64,000 bases of DNA from Leucaena leucocephala (lineage: Eukaryota; Streptophyta; Magnoliopsida; Fabales; Fabaceae): positions 30,525,001 through 30,589,000 of the forward strand of contig CM073519.1 in the NCBI GenBank assembly GCA_037074615.1, written 5' to 3'. A program made the translations under genes and the position numbers. The notes under the pieces were generated by a model that made no database searches, was not told the DNA's origin, and worked only from the letters and a program-made list of their open reading frames with translations. This document shows positions 47,301 through 58,837 of this stretch, piece after piece. Every line of letters starts with the position of its first letter. Positions within the stretch are counted from its first letter, which is position 1.

Positions 47301-48947
47301 CGGAGATGGATGGAATTTCTGAAGGATTATGATTTCCAGATTAAATACCATCCAAGAAAAGCTAATGTAGTGGCCGATGCCTTGAGCAGAAAGGTGGTGC
47401 AGGTTGCTAGTCTTATGATCAAAGAGCTAAAACTGATAGAAGATGTTCGAGATTGGAGTCCTTTGTATCAAATGCAGATAGCAGAAAGTTCTTATGGAGG
47501 AACGCAGATTAAAGCTTTCATAGAGGATGAGATAAAAGAGGCTCAGGAGCAGGATAGGCTCGCAGAAATTTTCAAAGGTAAGCAGGAAAGAGGGGAAACT
47601 AAAAACTTTGATGTGTCCCAAGATGGATTACTACGATTTAGGGGACGACCATATATTCCCAATGCAATGGGATTGAGAGAAAAGATCTTAGAAGAGGCAC
47701 ATAAAAGCAAGTATACAGTACATCCAGGTATGACCAAGATGTACCATGATGTTAAAGGTTTATTTTGGTGGCCTGGATTGAAGAAAGATGTTGTAGATTA
47801 TGTGTCCAAATGCTTGACATGTCAAAAGGTGAAAGTTGAGCACCAGAAGTCAGCAGGGAAATTACAACCATTAGAGATACCTGAGTGGAAATGGGACAAC
47901 ATTGCCATGGATTTTGTTGAAGGATTACCCATGACTCCTACTAAGCATGATGCTATATGGGTGGTAATTGACCGATTAACAAAGTCGGCTCATTTCCTGG
48001 CAATCAATAAAAAGGATTCTCTTGAGAAGCTGGCGAAACTGTATGTAAAAGAGATTATTAGACTACATGGTATTCCCAGTAGTATCATATCTGACAGAGA
48101 TCCTCGATTCACGTCAAATTTTTGGCGAGCTCTACATAAAGAAATGGACACTACTCTCAGATTTAGTACAGCTTACCATCCTCAAACAGATGGTCAGTCT
48201 GAGAGAACAATCCAGACGCTTGAGGATATGCTAAGAGCTTGTGTTTTAGATTTCAAAGGGAGTTGGGATGCCCATCTACCGTTGATAGAGTTTGCCTATA
48301 ACAACAGTTATCAGGCTAGCATACAGATGGCTCCGTTTGAAGCACTTTATGGACGGAAGTGTAGATCTCCCTTGTGCTGGGTGGAGTTGAGCGAAAGGAG
48401 GATGTTTGGTCCTGATCTAGTAGACCAGACAGCAGTACAGATTGATAAGATCAGAAAAAGGCTATTAACAGCTCAAAGCAGACAGAAGAGTTATGCTGAT
48501 GTTAGAAGGAAGCCGTTGGAGTTTGAAGAAGGAGAGCATGTATTCCTTAAGTTGACTCCAACGACAGGAGCTGGACGATCAATCAAAGTGAAGAAGCTGC
48601 ATCCTAGATACATTGGACCATTTCAGATCCTCTCAAGAGTAGGATCAGTGGCTTATAAATTAGCTCTTCCTCCACATCTCAGCAAGATTCATAATGTATT
48701 CCATGTTTCCCAGTTAAAGAAGTATGTTCCAGATCCATCGCATGTGCTTGAGCAGGATGATATTGCACTGTGAGATGACCTGACTTATGAAGTTGGACCA
48801 GTACAGATAGTAGATAGAAAGGTCAAGCAGTTGCGAAATAAGCAGATCCATCTAGTTAAAGTGGTCTGGAAGGGATTAACAGAGAATGAAGCTACCTGGG
48901 AAGCAGAGGAAAGGATAAGAGAGATATACCCTGAACTATTTCCTTAG
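44385..48947 (+). pseudogene. Unit D gag-pol polyprotein with chromodomain, three nonsense codons
   Basis: One frame of 1521 codons with no frameshift. Stops: TAG 45267, TGA 45333, TGA 48771. The stretch 45336-48770 is open, so protease through integrase is continuous. Gag, two zinc knuckles (second has Tyr for its second Cys), protease DSGASHSF (about 45630), RT CIDYREL (46318) and FIDDILVYS (46616), RNase H YTDASKQG (47057), integrase HPGMTKMYH and CLTCQK, SDRDPRF and HPQTDGQSERT, and a chromodomain after the last stop. RT changes unique to D, for example GLKNVP where A has GLTNAP, suggest relaxed constraint. Single-frame gag-pol implies proteolytic processing from one precursor, as in other chromoviruses. 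Confidence 0.95.
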
Positions 48948-48986
48948 TATATATGTAATGTAAATTTCGAGGACGAAATTTATTTT

Positions 48987-49000
48987 AAGGGGGAGAGAAA
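48987..49000 (+). promoter_or_regulatory. Unit D polypurine tract
   Basis: AAGGGGGAGAGAAA directly before LTR2. Confidence 0.93.
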
Positions 49001-50636
49001 TGTCATATCCCCAATTTTCTGACCTGATGTACCTGTACAGTTTATCTGTAATAGATATAAGATTCTTGGAATAAACTGTATCAGATTGCAAAAAGAAATG
49101 GAAGGATTAATAACTAAGAAAAGAATAGGGACCAAAATACAAATTGAAAAGTTTGAAGACAAAAAGTTGAAGTAGAAATAAAAAGAGGGACCTAAATGCA
49201 ATTAATGGAAAGTTCAAGGACTAAAGTGCAATTATTCAAAAGTTAAGGGACCTAAATGTAAATATGGAAAAGTTGAGCCAAAACAGGCCAAAAATGCCCG
49301 GAATCAGATCAGACCCAAATTTTACCAGTAGATAGACAAAAATATTCCGGTCAGTTTAACGCAACACAGAATTTTGATTTGAGGTCCCGATTAATTGATA
49401 TAAATTCCTGAAGTCAGAAGGAATTATTGCAGTATTTTTGAGATCTCATAATTAGATGAGACTTTATAGAAAATTCATATATTTAATATATGAATTTATA
49501 AAATTGACAGAATTATAAAAGGAATCCTGTAGAAGCCATACGGGATTTTACAGTGAAATAAAATACCCGATAAATATGATCGGGAGAGTTGTACAGTGAA
49601 TTGGGCCATGAAGGCAATATAAGCAATAAGCCCATAATAAGGCCCAAATGACACCATCATGAGCCCATTAAGTTGACTGGACAGTTATATGGGCCACAGG
49701 CCAGAGCAGTCCAGGAAAAGTGCAAAATTACTAAAATGCCCCTGGATGCCTATACTGTACCAGTGATGGATGGAGGTCATTTTGGTCATTATGGATAGGC
49801 CAAAAACGTGGGACATAGTATAAATATGATTATATAGAGTCAATATATGCCCTGAGGCAGTGTAAAGAGGTGTGAAATGATGATTTTGCCCTTAGGGTTA
49901 GTACAGCACAGGAAAGGACACTAAGAGTATTTTGGTTATTTTTTTAGGAATGGATGGCAGATAAATATTCAATATATCATTTTCAATGATATGAGAAGCC
50001 TAAATATTGATTTCCAGGACATAATACATATCCTGATATATTATAAAAAAATTCAGAACAGAAAACAGTCCGGTTGTTGTGAAACTGCTCCGATCGGTAC
50101 CGGATTGGACTGGAATTTTTCCAGAACCTTCTTGACATGGGCAGCACGCCACCTAACCCTCTTAGGTGTCCCATGAGCTGTCCCACATGATGTCATAATT
50201 GTTCTTTTATGAAAAAGTTAAATCCAAGATTAAATGTGAGCCTTTAGATCAAATAGTAACCAAATCAATCTTGGCCATCCATTTCAACCCAAATTTCTCT
50301 ATAAATACCCCCCCTATTCAGATCACTTCGGCATGCATGGTGAACCATAGGGAAACTCTTGCAAAATTTCCATTCAACCAAGAAAGAAGCAACCAAAGTG
50401 AAGTAACAAGCAAGGTAATCATCTCCCTTGATCTTGAGCTTTGTTCTAGAAGGTTAGCTCATGGTTTTAAGGGGTTTTCATGCTATATTTCCCTTATGGT
50501 TACTGCTGGAAGTGCTGCTCATATGTGGTTAAAATATGAGTTTTATGTTATGGATGTTTTCAAAGCAAATGATCATGTAATTGGTTCCAATCACTTCTAA
50601 TCAAGTATAATTGAGGTTAAAATTAAGGATATGACA
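49001..50636 (+). repeat. D/E LTR2 (shared middle LTR)
   Basis: 1636 bp. By eye it differs from LTR1 at about ten positions and from LTR3 at fewer than ten. One extra C sits in the C-run after the TATA box. It acts as 3' LTR of D and 5' LTR of E. Confidence 0.95.
50300..50420 (+). promoter_or_regulatory. D/E LTR2 core promoter and leader 5' splice site
   Basis: TATAAATACCCCC begins at 50300, GCAAG/GTAATC falls at 50415 and the leader ATG at 50337. The acceptor at 50746-50747 gives a 333-nt intron, the same length as in D. Confidence 0.6.
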
Positions 50637-50639
50637 TTT

Positions 50640-50651
50640 TGGTATCAGAGC
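50640..50651 (+). promoter_or_regulatory. Unit E primer-binding site (initiator-Met tRNA)
   Basis: TGGTATCAGAGC three bases after LTR2. Confidence 0.92.
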
Positions 50652-50754
50652 AAAGGAATCTGGCTTAGGAAATGCTCTGATTACATTATTTATAGACTGA
50701 AACATAAGTAGAGATTTGCATAATTGACCCTAAGTTAATTATTGCAGGATACCA

Positions 50755-51735
50755 ATGACTGAGTCTAGAACATCAGAGACTACAGTGAACCAGGGGGACC
50801 CTAGACCCGCAGTCTATAGTTCTGATAGATCAGGGTGGAACTCATAAGAGATAGATACTTTCATATATAATCCAGAGTTTGGTCTTCCCCCAGTAATCAA
50901 TATCCGGGATTCCAGTAGTGAATCAGAATTGGGCAGGTTAGATAATTCTTCGGTGGGATCAAATGAGATGGATGAGGATGATGATGAAGAAGAGGAAATA
51001 TCAGATGAGGATATACCATCAGAAGATGATGAACTTGAGGAACCTAACCCAGCCCCACCCATGAATATTGTACTAGAAAGAGATGCAGGTCAAATAGATG
51101 ATAAAGAAATGATAGGCCCTCAAGAGGAACAATCTGATGTTGGTTACTCTTATGTTAGGGGTGCAACAGACCCTGTGCCTAGGAAGGCCGATAAGGTAGA
51201 TGTTCCTGGACCGAGTCAAGTACCTAAACTAGTTGATGTACCTGGACCCAGCCATATAGCTAATATACCTGCTCCTAGTCATGTAGCTGATATACCTGGA
51301 CCTAGTCAGAGGCCAGACCCTACAGATATTCCAGGTCCAAGTGGAACCAAGAAGATAGTAGTACAGCTATACCTGGGTAACCATCAGATAATTGAGTTAA
51401 TCCCTGGGAAGGATATGGATGAAGAATATTTTAGGAGAGCTGTGGAACTCACAAAGCAGCTATATGGGATAGGAAGGATGTTGATTAGAGATGTGGATCA
51501 AGACTATACAGTTTATAAAGATTTCATAGCAAGAGTAAGGGAGGCCTATCAGGCATATGATCCAAATACTCTTACCCTTACTGATTGGGTTAACATCATG
51601 GATGATATTTTGCCTCTTACATCAACATGGAGAGAAGGGTTAGATCAGTACTTTGAAGAGGAACCCTTTGAGGATATCCATAATTGGATCTACATGATAG
51701 GGGAGTTCATTAGGATCCACTATAAAAAAACATAA
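50755..51735 (+). pseudogene. Unit E ORF0: acidic accessory ORF, one internal stop
   Basis: 326-codon frame nearly identical to unit D's, with the same TAA at codon 31 (50845-50847). The shared stop shows that both units descend from one already damaged copy. Only a few substitutions separate the two (for example Tyr for His in the DMDEE block). From codon 59 an open frame of 268 codons remains. Domain layout and flanking splice-like sites are as in D. Function unknown. Confidence 0.75.
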
Positions 51736-51931
51736 TGTAATAGATGTATGTATAAATGTTGCTGTAATCTATGTACTCATGACTAGTAATAACATAGTAC
51801 ATGTATGTGTGTATGTTATGAAAAGTTTATGTAATGATGTTAAACTTGTTGTATGCTATGTTTTGAATGAAATATAAAGTATGTTAATTATAATATTCCT
51901 TTCCTATTTCCCATTACCATAGTAAAACAAA
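51736..51931 (+). other. Unit E ORF0-gag spacer
   Basis: Almost identical to 44189-44384, with TGTA-rich sequence, AATATAAAG and the CCATAG acceptor-like end at 51922. Confidence 0.35.
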
Positions 51932-54900
51932 ATGGTAAGAACCAGAAGAGCTAGTGCTTCGGGTGAATCCCAAAACACTGGAGATATTAATCAGCTGATT
52001 CTAGAACGGCTGGAGCAGCAGCAGAGGCTGATAGAGGAAGTAAAAGCTGCTCAAGCAAGGAGTGAGCAGGAAAGGGATGCTGCTATAGCAGCAGCTGTAG
52101 CTGAAGCAGTGGAGAACCTCAGACACCCAGAGTCTGCAGGTACAGCTAATACAGAACCAGAGATGGTTCAACAGACAACAGAACTACCGAGACAGATAGG
52201 ACAAACAGTAGATCCTGCTGGTATTCAACAGTGGATGGCTAAGTTCTGTAAGCATAGTCCTCCAACATTTGAGGGAACGTTCGATGTACAGAAAGCGGAG
52301 GATTGGATCAGCAGATTAGAGAAGATCTTCAAGGTACTAGGTTGTCCGTCTGAGAGTAAAGCACAGATGGCAATCTACCAGCTAGAAAGGGATGCGGACA
52401 GATGGTGGAAGAACACAGAGTTAGTATTGCAGGCTAGACACGTTCCTATCACATGGGAAGTGTTTCTTGAACAGTTTTATGAGAAGTATTTTCCCCAGTC
52501 TGTACGAGATGAACGAGAAGCAGAATTCCTTGTGCTAAGACAAGGAGAAAAAGAATCCTTTGACGAATACTTAGCAAAGTTCATCCGTCTTTCCCAGTAT
52601 TCCACTTATCTACGACAGGTGGATGATGAGCAGTGGATGACGGAGAGGATGATCAGGGGATTGAATACTACTCTAAAAGATAAGATGACCCCTCAACAAT
52701 ACCATCAGTTCAATAAAGCAGTAGAGGCCTGCAGAATTATTGAGAATAGTCTGAATCACCGGATGCTGATGAGACCAGTAAACAGAGAGACTGCTGCTCC
52801 TGAGAGACCTAACTAGAATAGAAATGTAGCCAGTGATAGTGGCTATAACAAGAAGAGGAAAAGGCAGTGGCAGCAGAACCGAAAGCCTAACAGAGGGAAT
52901 TACAGGGGCAACCCAAATAATAGAGACCAGAGGTCTAGAGTATGCAACAAATGCGGGAAGAACCATGGAGACAGACCATGCTTGATGGGGCAGAACGTCT
53001 GTTACACATATGGCCAGTCTGGACATTTTTCCAAAAATTGTCCCCAAACAGTTAATGATCAAAGGCCACGCACTCAAGGGCGAGTGTTTGCAATGACAAG
53101 GGAAGAGGCACAGAGATCACCCGAGATGATCCAAGGTATCATCTATCTCAATAATTATGCTGTGGTTGCTATGTTTGATTCGGGTGCAAGTCATTCCTTT
53201 GTTTCTTATGAATGTGCTAAATGTTTGGGCCTTACAATTAGCAAGCTGCATTATGCCATATGTATCACAACCCCTACAAATGCTAAAGTAGTTACATCAG
53301 ATGTCTGCCTAAATAGTGTCATTCGATATGAATGTTATTGCACTACTCTTGACCTAATATGCATGCCATTCCATGAAATTGATGTCATAATTGGATTGAA
53401 TTGGTTGTCTGCCAATAATGTAATGCTGGATTGTAAGAACAAAACTCTAGTTCTTTGTCCACAAGCTACAAATGTGAATCCAGAAGTGAAACTGAATTTC
53501 CTGACGGAGGCTCAGGCAGATAGATGTTTACGAAAAGGATGTCAGGGATATATGGTCTTCTTTTCTGTTCAAGCAGAAGTGGAAGAAGGAATTGAAGCGA
53601 TTCCAGTGGTCAAAGAATTTCCCGAAGTCTTTCCAAAGGAGATTCAAGGATTGCCTCCAGAACGAGAAGTAGAATTTGCAATCGACATCATACCTGGAGC
53701 TGGACCAGTATCCAAAGCCCCATACTGTATGGCTCCCAACGAGATGATTGAGCTAAAAAAACAAATAGAGGAGCTATTAGAGAAGGGTTTCATTCGACCC
53801 AGTGTTTCTCCGTGGGGTGCTCCAGTGCTATTCGTCAAGAAGAAGGATGGCAGTCTCAGATTGTGCATTGACTATCGGGAGTTAAATAAGATTACAGTTA
53901 AGAATAAGTACCCTCTTCCCAGAATTGATGATTTACTAGACCAGTTGGTTGGAGCAAGCTTATTCTCTAAGATTGATCTGAGGTCAGGTTATCACCAACT
54001 CAGAATCAAAGCAGATGATATTTCAAAGACTGCGTTCAGGACTCGATATGGTCATTTTGAATTTCTAGTGATGCCCTTTGGTCTGACAAATGCGCCTGCA
54101 ATTTTCATGGATTACATGAATAGAATCTTCAGGCCTTATCTAGATCAGTTTGTGGTAGTCTTCATTGACGATATTTTAGTGTACTCTAAATCGGCTGTAG
54201 AGCATGAAAAGCATTTGAGGATTGTTCTTAGTATTCTAAAAGAGAAACGACTCTATGCTAAGCTTAGTAAATGCGAGTTTTGGCTTCAAGAAGTCAAATT
54301 TCTCGGTCATGTCATATCCCATGAAGGGGTAGCTGTAGATCCTAGCAAAGTTGAAGCAGTGCTAAGCTGGGAACAGCCAAGGACAGTGACGGAGATCAGA
54401 AGTTTTTTGGGCTTAGCAGGGTATTACAAAAGATTTATTAAGGACTTTTCTCGAATTGCTCTGCCGTTAACCAAGCTAACCAGAAAGAATCAGCAGTTCA
54501 AGTGGGATGAGAAGTGTGAGGCTAGTTTTCATGCATTAAAGCAGAGATTAACCACAACTCCGGTGCTGATTATTCCAGACCGGACTCAGCCTTATGTAGT
54601 ATATACTGATGCTAGCAAGCAAGGGTTGGGATGTGTGCTGATGCAGCAAGGATGAGTGGTAGCCTATGCTTCTCGACAGTTAAAGCCACATGAAGAGAAT
54701 TATCCCACTCATGATCTGGAGCTTGCGGCGGTAGTTTATGCTCTCAAGATATGGAGGCACTACCTGTATGGAGCCACCATAGAACTGTACTGTGATCATA
54801 AAAGCCTGAAGTATCTGCATGATCAGAAAGAATTAAACATGAGGCAACGGAGATGGATGGAATTTCTGAAGGATTATGATTTCCAGATTAAATACCATCC

Positions 54901-56494
54901 AAGAAAAGCTAATGTAGTGGCCGATGCCTTGAGCAGAAAGGTGGTGCAGGTTGCTAGTCTTATGATCAAAGAGCTAAAACTGATAGAAGATGTTCGAGAT
55001 TGGAGTCCTTTGTATCAAATGCAGATAGCAGAAAGTTCTTATGGAGGAACGCAGATTAAAGCTTTCATAGAGGATGAGATAAAAGAGGCTCAGGAGCAGG
55101 ATAGGCTCGCAGAAATTTTCAAAGGTAAGCTGGAAAGAGGGGAAACTAAAAACTTTGATGTGTCCCAAGATGGATTACTACGATTTAGGGGACGACCATA
55201 TATTCCCAATGCAATGGGATTGAGAGAAAAGATCTTAGAAGAGGCACATAAAAGCAAGTATACAGTACATCCAGGTATGACCAAGATGTACCATGATGTT
55301 AAAGGTTTATTTTGGTGGCCTGGATTGAAGAAAGATGTTGTAGATTATGTGTCCAAATGCTTGACATGTCAAAAGGTGAAAGTTGAGCACCAGAAGCCAG
55401 CAGGGAAATTACAACCATTAGAGATACCTGAGTGGAAATGGGACAGCATTGCCATGGATTTTGTTGAAGGATTACCCATGACTCCTACTAAGCATGATGC
55501 TATATGGGTGGTAATTGACCGATTAACAAAGTCGGCTCATTTCCTGGCAATCAATAAAAAGGATTCTCTTGAGAAGCTGGCGAAACTGTATGTAAAAGAG
55601 ATTATTAGACTACATGGTATTCCCAGTAGTATCATATCTGACAGAGATCCTCGATTCACGTCAAATTTTTGGCGAGCTCTACATAAAGAAATGGACACTA
55701 CTCTCAGATTTAGTACAGCTTACCATCCTCAAACAGATGGTCAGTCTGAGAGAACAATCCAGACGCTTGAGGATATGCTAAGAGCTTGTGTTTTAGATTT
55801 CAAAGGGAGTTGGGATGCCCATCTACCGTTGATAGAGTTTGCCTATAACAACAGTTATCAGGCTAGCATACAGATGGCTCCGTTTGAAGCACTTTATGGA
55901 CGGAAGTGTAGATCTCCCTTGTGCTGGGTGGAGTTGAGCGAAAGGAGGATGTTTGGTCCTGATCTAGTAGACCAGACAGCAGTACAGATTGATAAGATCA
56001 GAAAAAGGCTATTAACAGCTCAAAGCAGACAGAAGAGTTATGCTGATGTTAGAAGGAAGCCGTTGGAGTTTGAAGAAGGAGAGCATGTATTCCTTAAGTT
56101 GACTCCAACGACAGGAGCTGGACGATCAATCAAAGTGAAGAAGCTGCATCCTAGATACATTGGACCATTTCAGATCCTCTCAAGAGTAGGATCAGTGGCT
56201 TATAAATTAGCTCTTCCTCCACATCTCAGCAAGATTCATAATGTATTCCATGTTTCCCAGTTAAAGAAGTATGTTCCAGATCCATCGCATGTGCTTGAGC
56301 AGGATGATATTGCACTGCGAGATGACCTGACTTATGAAGTTGGACCAGTACAGATAGTAGATAGAAAGGTCAAGCAGTTGCGAAATAAGCAGATCCATCT
56401 AGTTAAAGTGGTCTGGAAGGGATTAACAGAGAATGAAGCTACCTGGGAAGCAGAGGAAAGGATAAGAGAGATATACCCTGAACTATTTCCTTAG
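51932..56494 (+). pseudogene. Unit E gag-pol polyprotein with chromodomain, two nonsense codons
   Basis: The least damaged pol in the window: 1521 codons, no frameshift, stops only at 52814 (TAG, shared with D) and 54653 (TGA, from CGA). Open stretches are 51932-52813, 52817-54652 and 54656-56491. Protease, RT with FIDDILVYS, RNase H (split by the second stop just after GLGCVLMQQG), integrase with HHCC and DD35E residues present, and an uninterrupted chromodomain (about 56352-56491; LVKVVWKGL, ATWEAEER). The second zinc knuckle has Tyr for its second Cys, as in D. The preserved CGA at 56318 is TGA in A and D. Confidence 0.95.
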
Positions 56495-56533
56495 TATATA
56501 TGTAATGTAAATTTCGAGGACGAAATTTATTTT

Positions 56534-56547
56534 AAGGGGGAGAGAAA
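56534..56547 (+). promoter_or_regulatory. Unit E polypurine tract
   Basis: AAGGGGGAGAGAAA directly before LTR3. Confidence 0.93.
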
Positions 56548-58116
56548 TGTCATATCCCCAATTTTCTGACCTGATGTACCTGTACAGTTTATCTGTAATA
56601 GATATAAGATTCTTGGAATAAACTGTATCAGATTGCAAAAAGAAATGGAAGGATTAATAACTAAGAAAAGAATAGGGACCAAAATACAAATTGAAAAGTT
56701 TGAAGACAAAAAGTTGAAGTAGAAATAAAAAGAGGGACCTAAATGCAATTAATGGAAAGTTCAGGGACTAAAGTGCAATTATTCAAAAGTTAAGGGACCT
56801 AAATGTAAATATGGAAAAGTTGAGCCAAAACAGGCCAAAAATGCCCGGAATCAGATCAGACCCAAATTTTACCAGTAGATAGATAAAAATATTCCGGTCA
56901 GTTTAACGCAACACAGAATTTTGATTTGAGGTCCCGATTAATTGATATAAATTCCTGAAGTCAGAAGGAATTATTGCAGTATTTTTGAGATCTCATAATT
57001 AGATGAGACTTTATAGAAAATTCATATATTTAATATTTGAATTTATAAAATTGACAGAATTATAAAAGGAATCCTGTAGAAGCCATACGGGATTTTACAG
57101 TGAAATAAAATACCCGATAAATATGATCGGGAGAGTTGTACAGTGAATTGGGCCATGAAGGCAATATAAGCAATAAGCCCATAATAAGGCCCAAATGACA
57201 CCATCATGAGCCCATTAAGTTGACTGGACAGTTATATGGGCCACAGGCCAGAGCAGTCCAGGAAAAGTGCAAAATTACGAAAATGCCCCTGGATGCCTAT
57301 ACTGTACCAGTGATGGATGGAGGTCATTTTGGTCATTATGGATAGGCCAAAAACGTGGGACATAGTATAAATATGATTATATAGAGTCAATATATGCCCT
57401 GAGGCAGTGTAAAGAGGTGTGAAATGATGATTTTGCCCTTAGGGTTAGTACAGTACAGGAAAGGACACTAAGAGTATTTTGGTTCTTTTTTTAGGAATGG
57501 ATGGCAGATAAATATTCAATATATCATTTTCAATGATATGAGAAGCCTAAATATTGATTTCCAGGACATAATACATATCCTGATATATTATAAAAAAATT
57601 CAGAACAGAAAACAGTCCGGTTGTTGTGAAACTGCTCCGATCGGTACCGGATTGGACTGGAATTTTTCCAGAACCTTCTTGACATGGGCAGCACGCCACC
57701 TAACCCTCTTAGGTGTCCCATGAGCTGTCCCACATGATGTCATAATTGTTCTTTTATGAAAAAGTTAAATCCAAGATTAAATGTGAGCCTTTAGATCAAA
57801 TAGTAACCAAATCAATCTTGGCCATCCATTTCAACCCAAATTTCTCTATAAATACCCCCCTATTCAGATCACTTCGGCATGCATGGTGAACCATAGGGAA
57901 ACTCTTGCAAAATTTCCATTCAACCAAGAAAGAAGCAACCAAAGTGAAGTAACAAGCAAGGTAATCATCTCCCTTGATCTTGAGCTTTGTTCTAGAAGGT
58001 TAGCTCATGGTTTTAAGGGGTTTTCATGCTATATTTCCCTTATGGTTACTGCTGGAAGTGCTGCTCATATGTGGTTAAAATATGAGTTTTATGTTATGGA
58101 TGTTTTCAAAGCAAAT
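56548..58116 (+). repeat. D/E LTR3, truncated at its 3' end
   Basis: Matches LTR2 up to TTTTCAAAGCAAAT, then stops 65-70 bp before the expected GATATGACA terminus. The break joins G's protease-RT sequence at a GCAAA word present on both sides. TATAAATA at 57847-57854 and the GTAATC donor at 57961 are kept. Confidence 0.92.
57847..57966 (+). promoter_or_regulatory. D/E LTR3 core promoter and 5' splice site
   Basis: TATAAATACCCCC begins at 57847 and GCAAG/GTAATC falls at 57961, 114 nt downstream. Transcripts would run antisense into G's gag-protease region. Confidence 0.5.
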
Positions 58117-58171
58117 TCTACTTCAGATTGCAAATTCTACTCCAGGTACAACATCGATTGCAAATTCTACT
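58111..58171. repeat. Three copies of GCAAATTCTACT at the right D/E junction
   Basis: GCAAATTCTACT occurs at 58111-58122, 58130-58141 and 58160-58171. The rightmost is G's own coding sequence (minus-strand VEFAI). The others look like filler copied during repair of a break. Confidence 0.7.
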
Positions 58172-58837
58172 TCTCATTCCAAAGGTAATCCTTGAATCTC
58201 CTTCAGAAAGACTTTAGGAAATTCTTTAACTACTATAATCATTTTAATCCCTTATTCTACTTCTGTTGAAACAGAAAATAAGACCATATATCCCTAACAT
58301 CCTTCTCATAAACATTTATCTGCCTGAGCCTCCATTATGAAATTCAATCTTACTTCTGGATTTACATTTGGGGCTTGTGGACAAAGAACTATAGTTTTGT
58401 TTTTACAGTCCAACATTACATTATTGGCAAACAACTAATTCAATCAAATTATAACATCAATCTCATGAAAGAGCATACATATCAAATCTAGAGTAGTGTA
58501 ACAATACTCATATCGAAAGACACTATTTAGGCAAACATCTGATGTAACGACTCTAGCATTCATAAGAGTGGTCACACATATGGCATAATGCAATTTGCTA
58601 ATTGTAAGGCCTAACTGTTTAGCACATTCATAAGAAACAAAGGAATGACTTGCACTCGAATCAAACATAGCAATTACATAATGATTATTGAGATAAATGA
58701 TACCTTGAATAATCTCGGGTGACCTTTGAGTATCTTCCCTTGTTAATGCGAACACTCGCCCTTAAATTCGTGGACTTTGATCATTAGTTGCCAGAGGACA
58801 ATTCCTGGAGAAATGTCCAGGTTTCCCACATGCGTAA
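58117..58837 (-). pseudogene. Element G protease and start of RT, broken
   Basis: On the minus strand the segment begins in the second zinc knuckle (ACGKPGHFSRNC). It continues through the linker, protease FDSSASHSFVSYECA (about 58660; the active-site Gly is Ser) and the CMLFHEIDVII block. It then decays through stops near 58438 and 58270 to VEFAID at the D/E junction. It is joined to the gag part at 62045 once S3 is removed and, apart from missing codons, to 41454 once D/E is removed. Non-functional. Confidence 0.85.
58833..58837. repeat. Target-site duplication of solo LTR S3, left copy (CGTAA)
   Basis: CGTAA versus TGTAA at 62040-62044. One C-to-T difference fits decay of a methylated CG. 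Confidence 0.75.

Larger units (their letters stand above)
41455..58116 (+). mobile_element. Element D/E: tandem chromovirus array, LTR-internal-LTR-internal-LTR
   Basis: Three LTRs (41455-43089, 49001-50636, 56548-58116) alternate with two almost identical internal regions. LTR starts are 7546 and 7547 bp apart. The middle LTR serves both units and no target duplication lies next to it, so this is one insertion later enlarged by unequal recombination between LTRs, not two independent insertions. It lies in G's RT gene. The left junction is exact; the right LTR lacks its last 65-70 bp. Both units share a stop in ORF0 and one in gag. Confidence 0.9.

Noticed and set aside
42437..58188. Two independent insertions of the same chromovirus side by side
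   Set aside because: Only three LTRs for two internal regions and no target duplication at the middle LTR, so one insertion plus duplication fits better.
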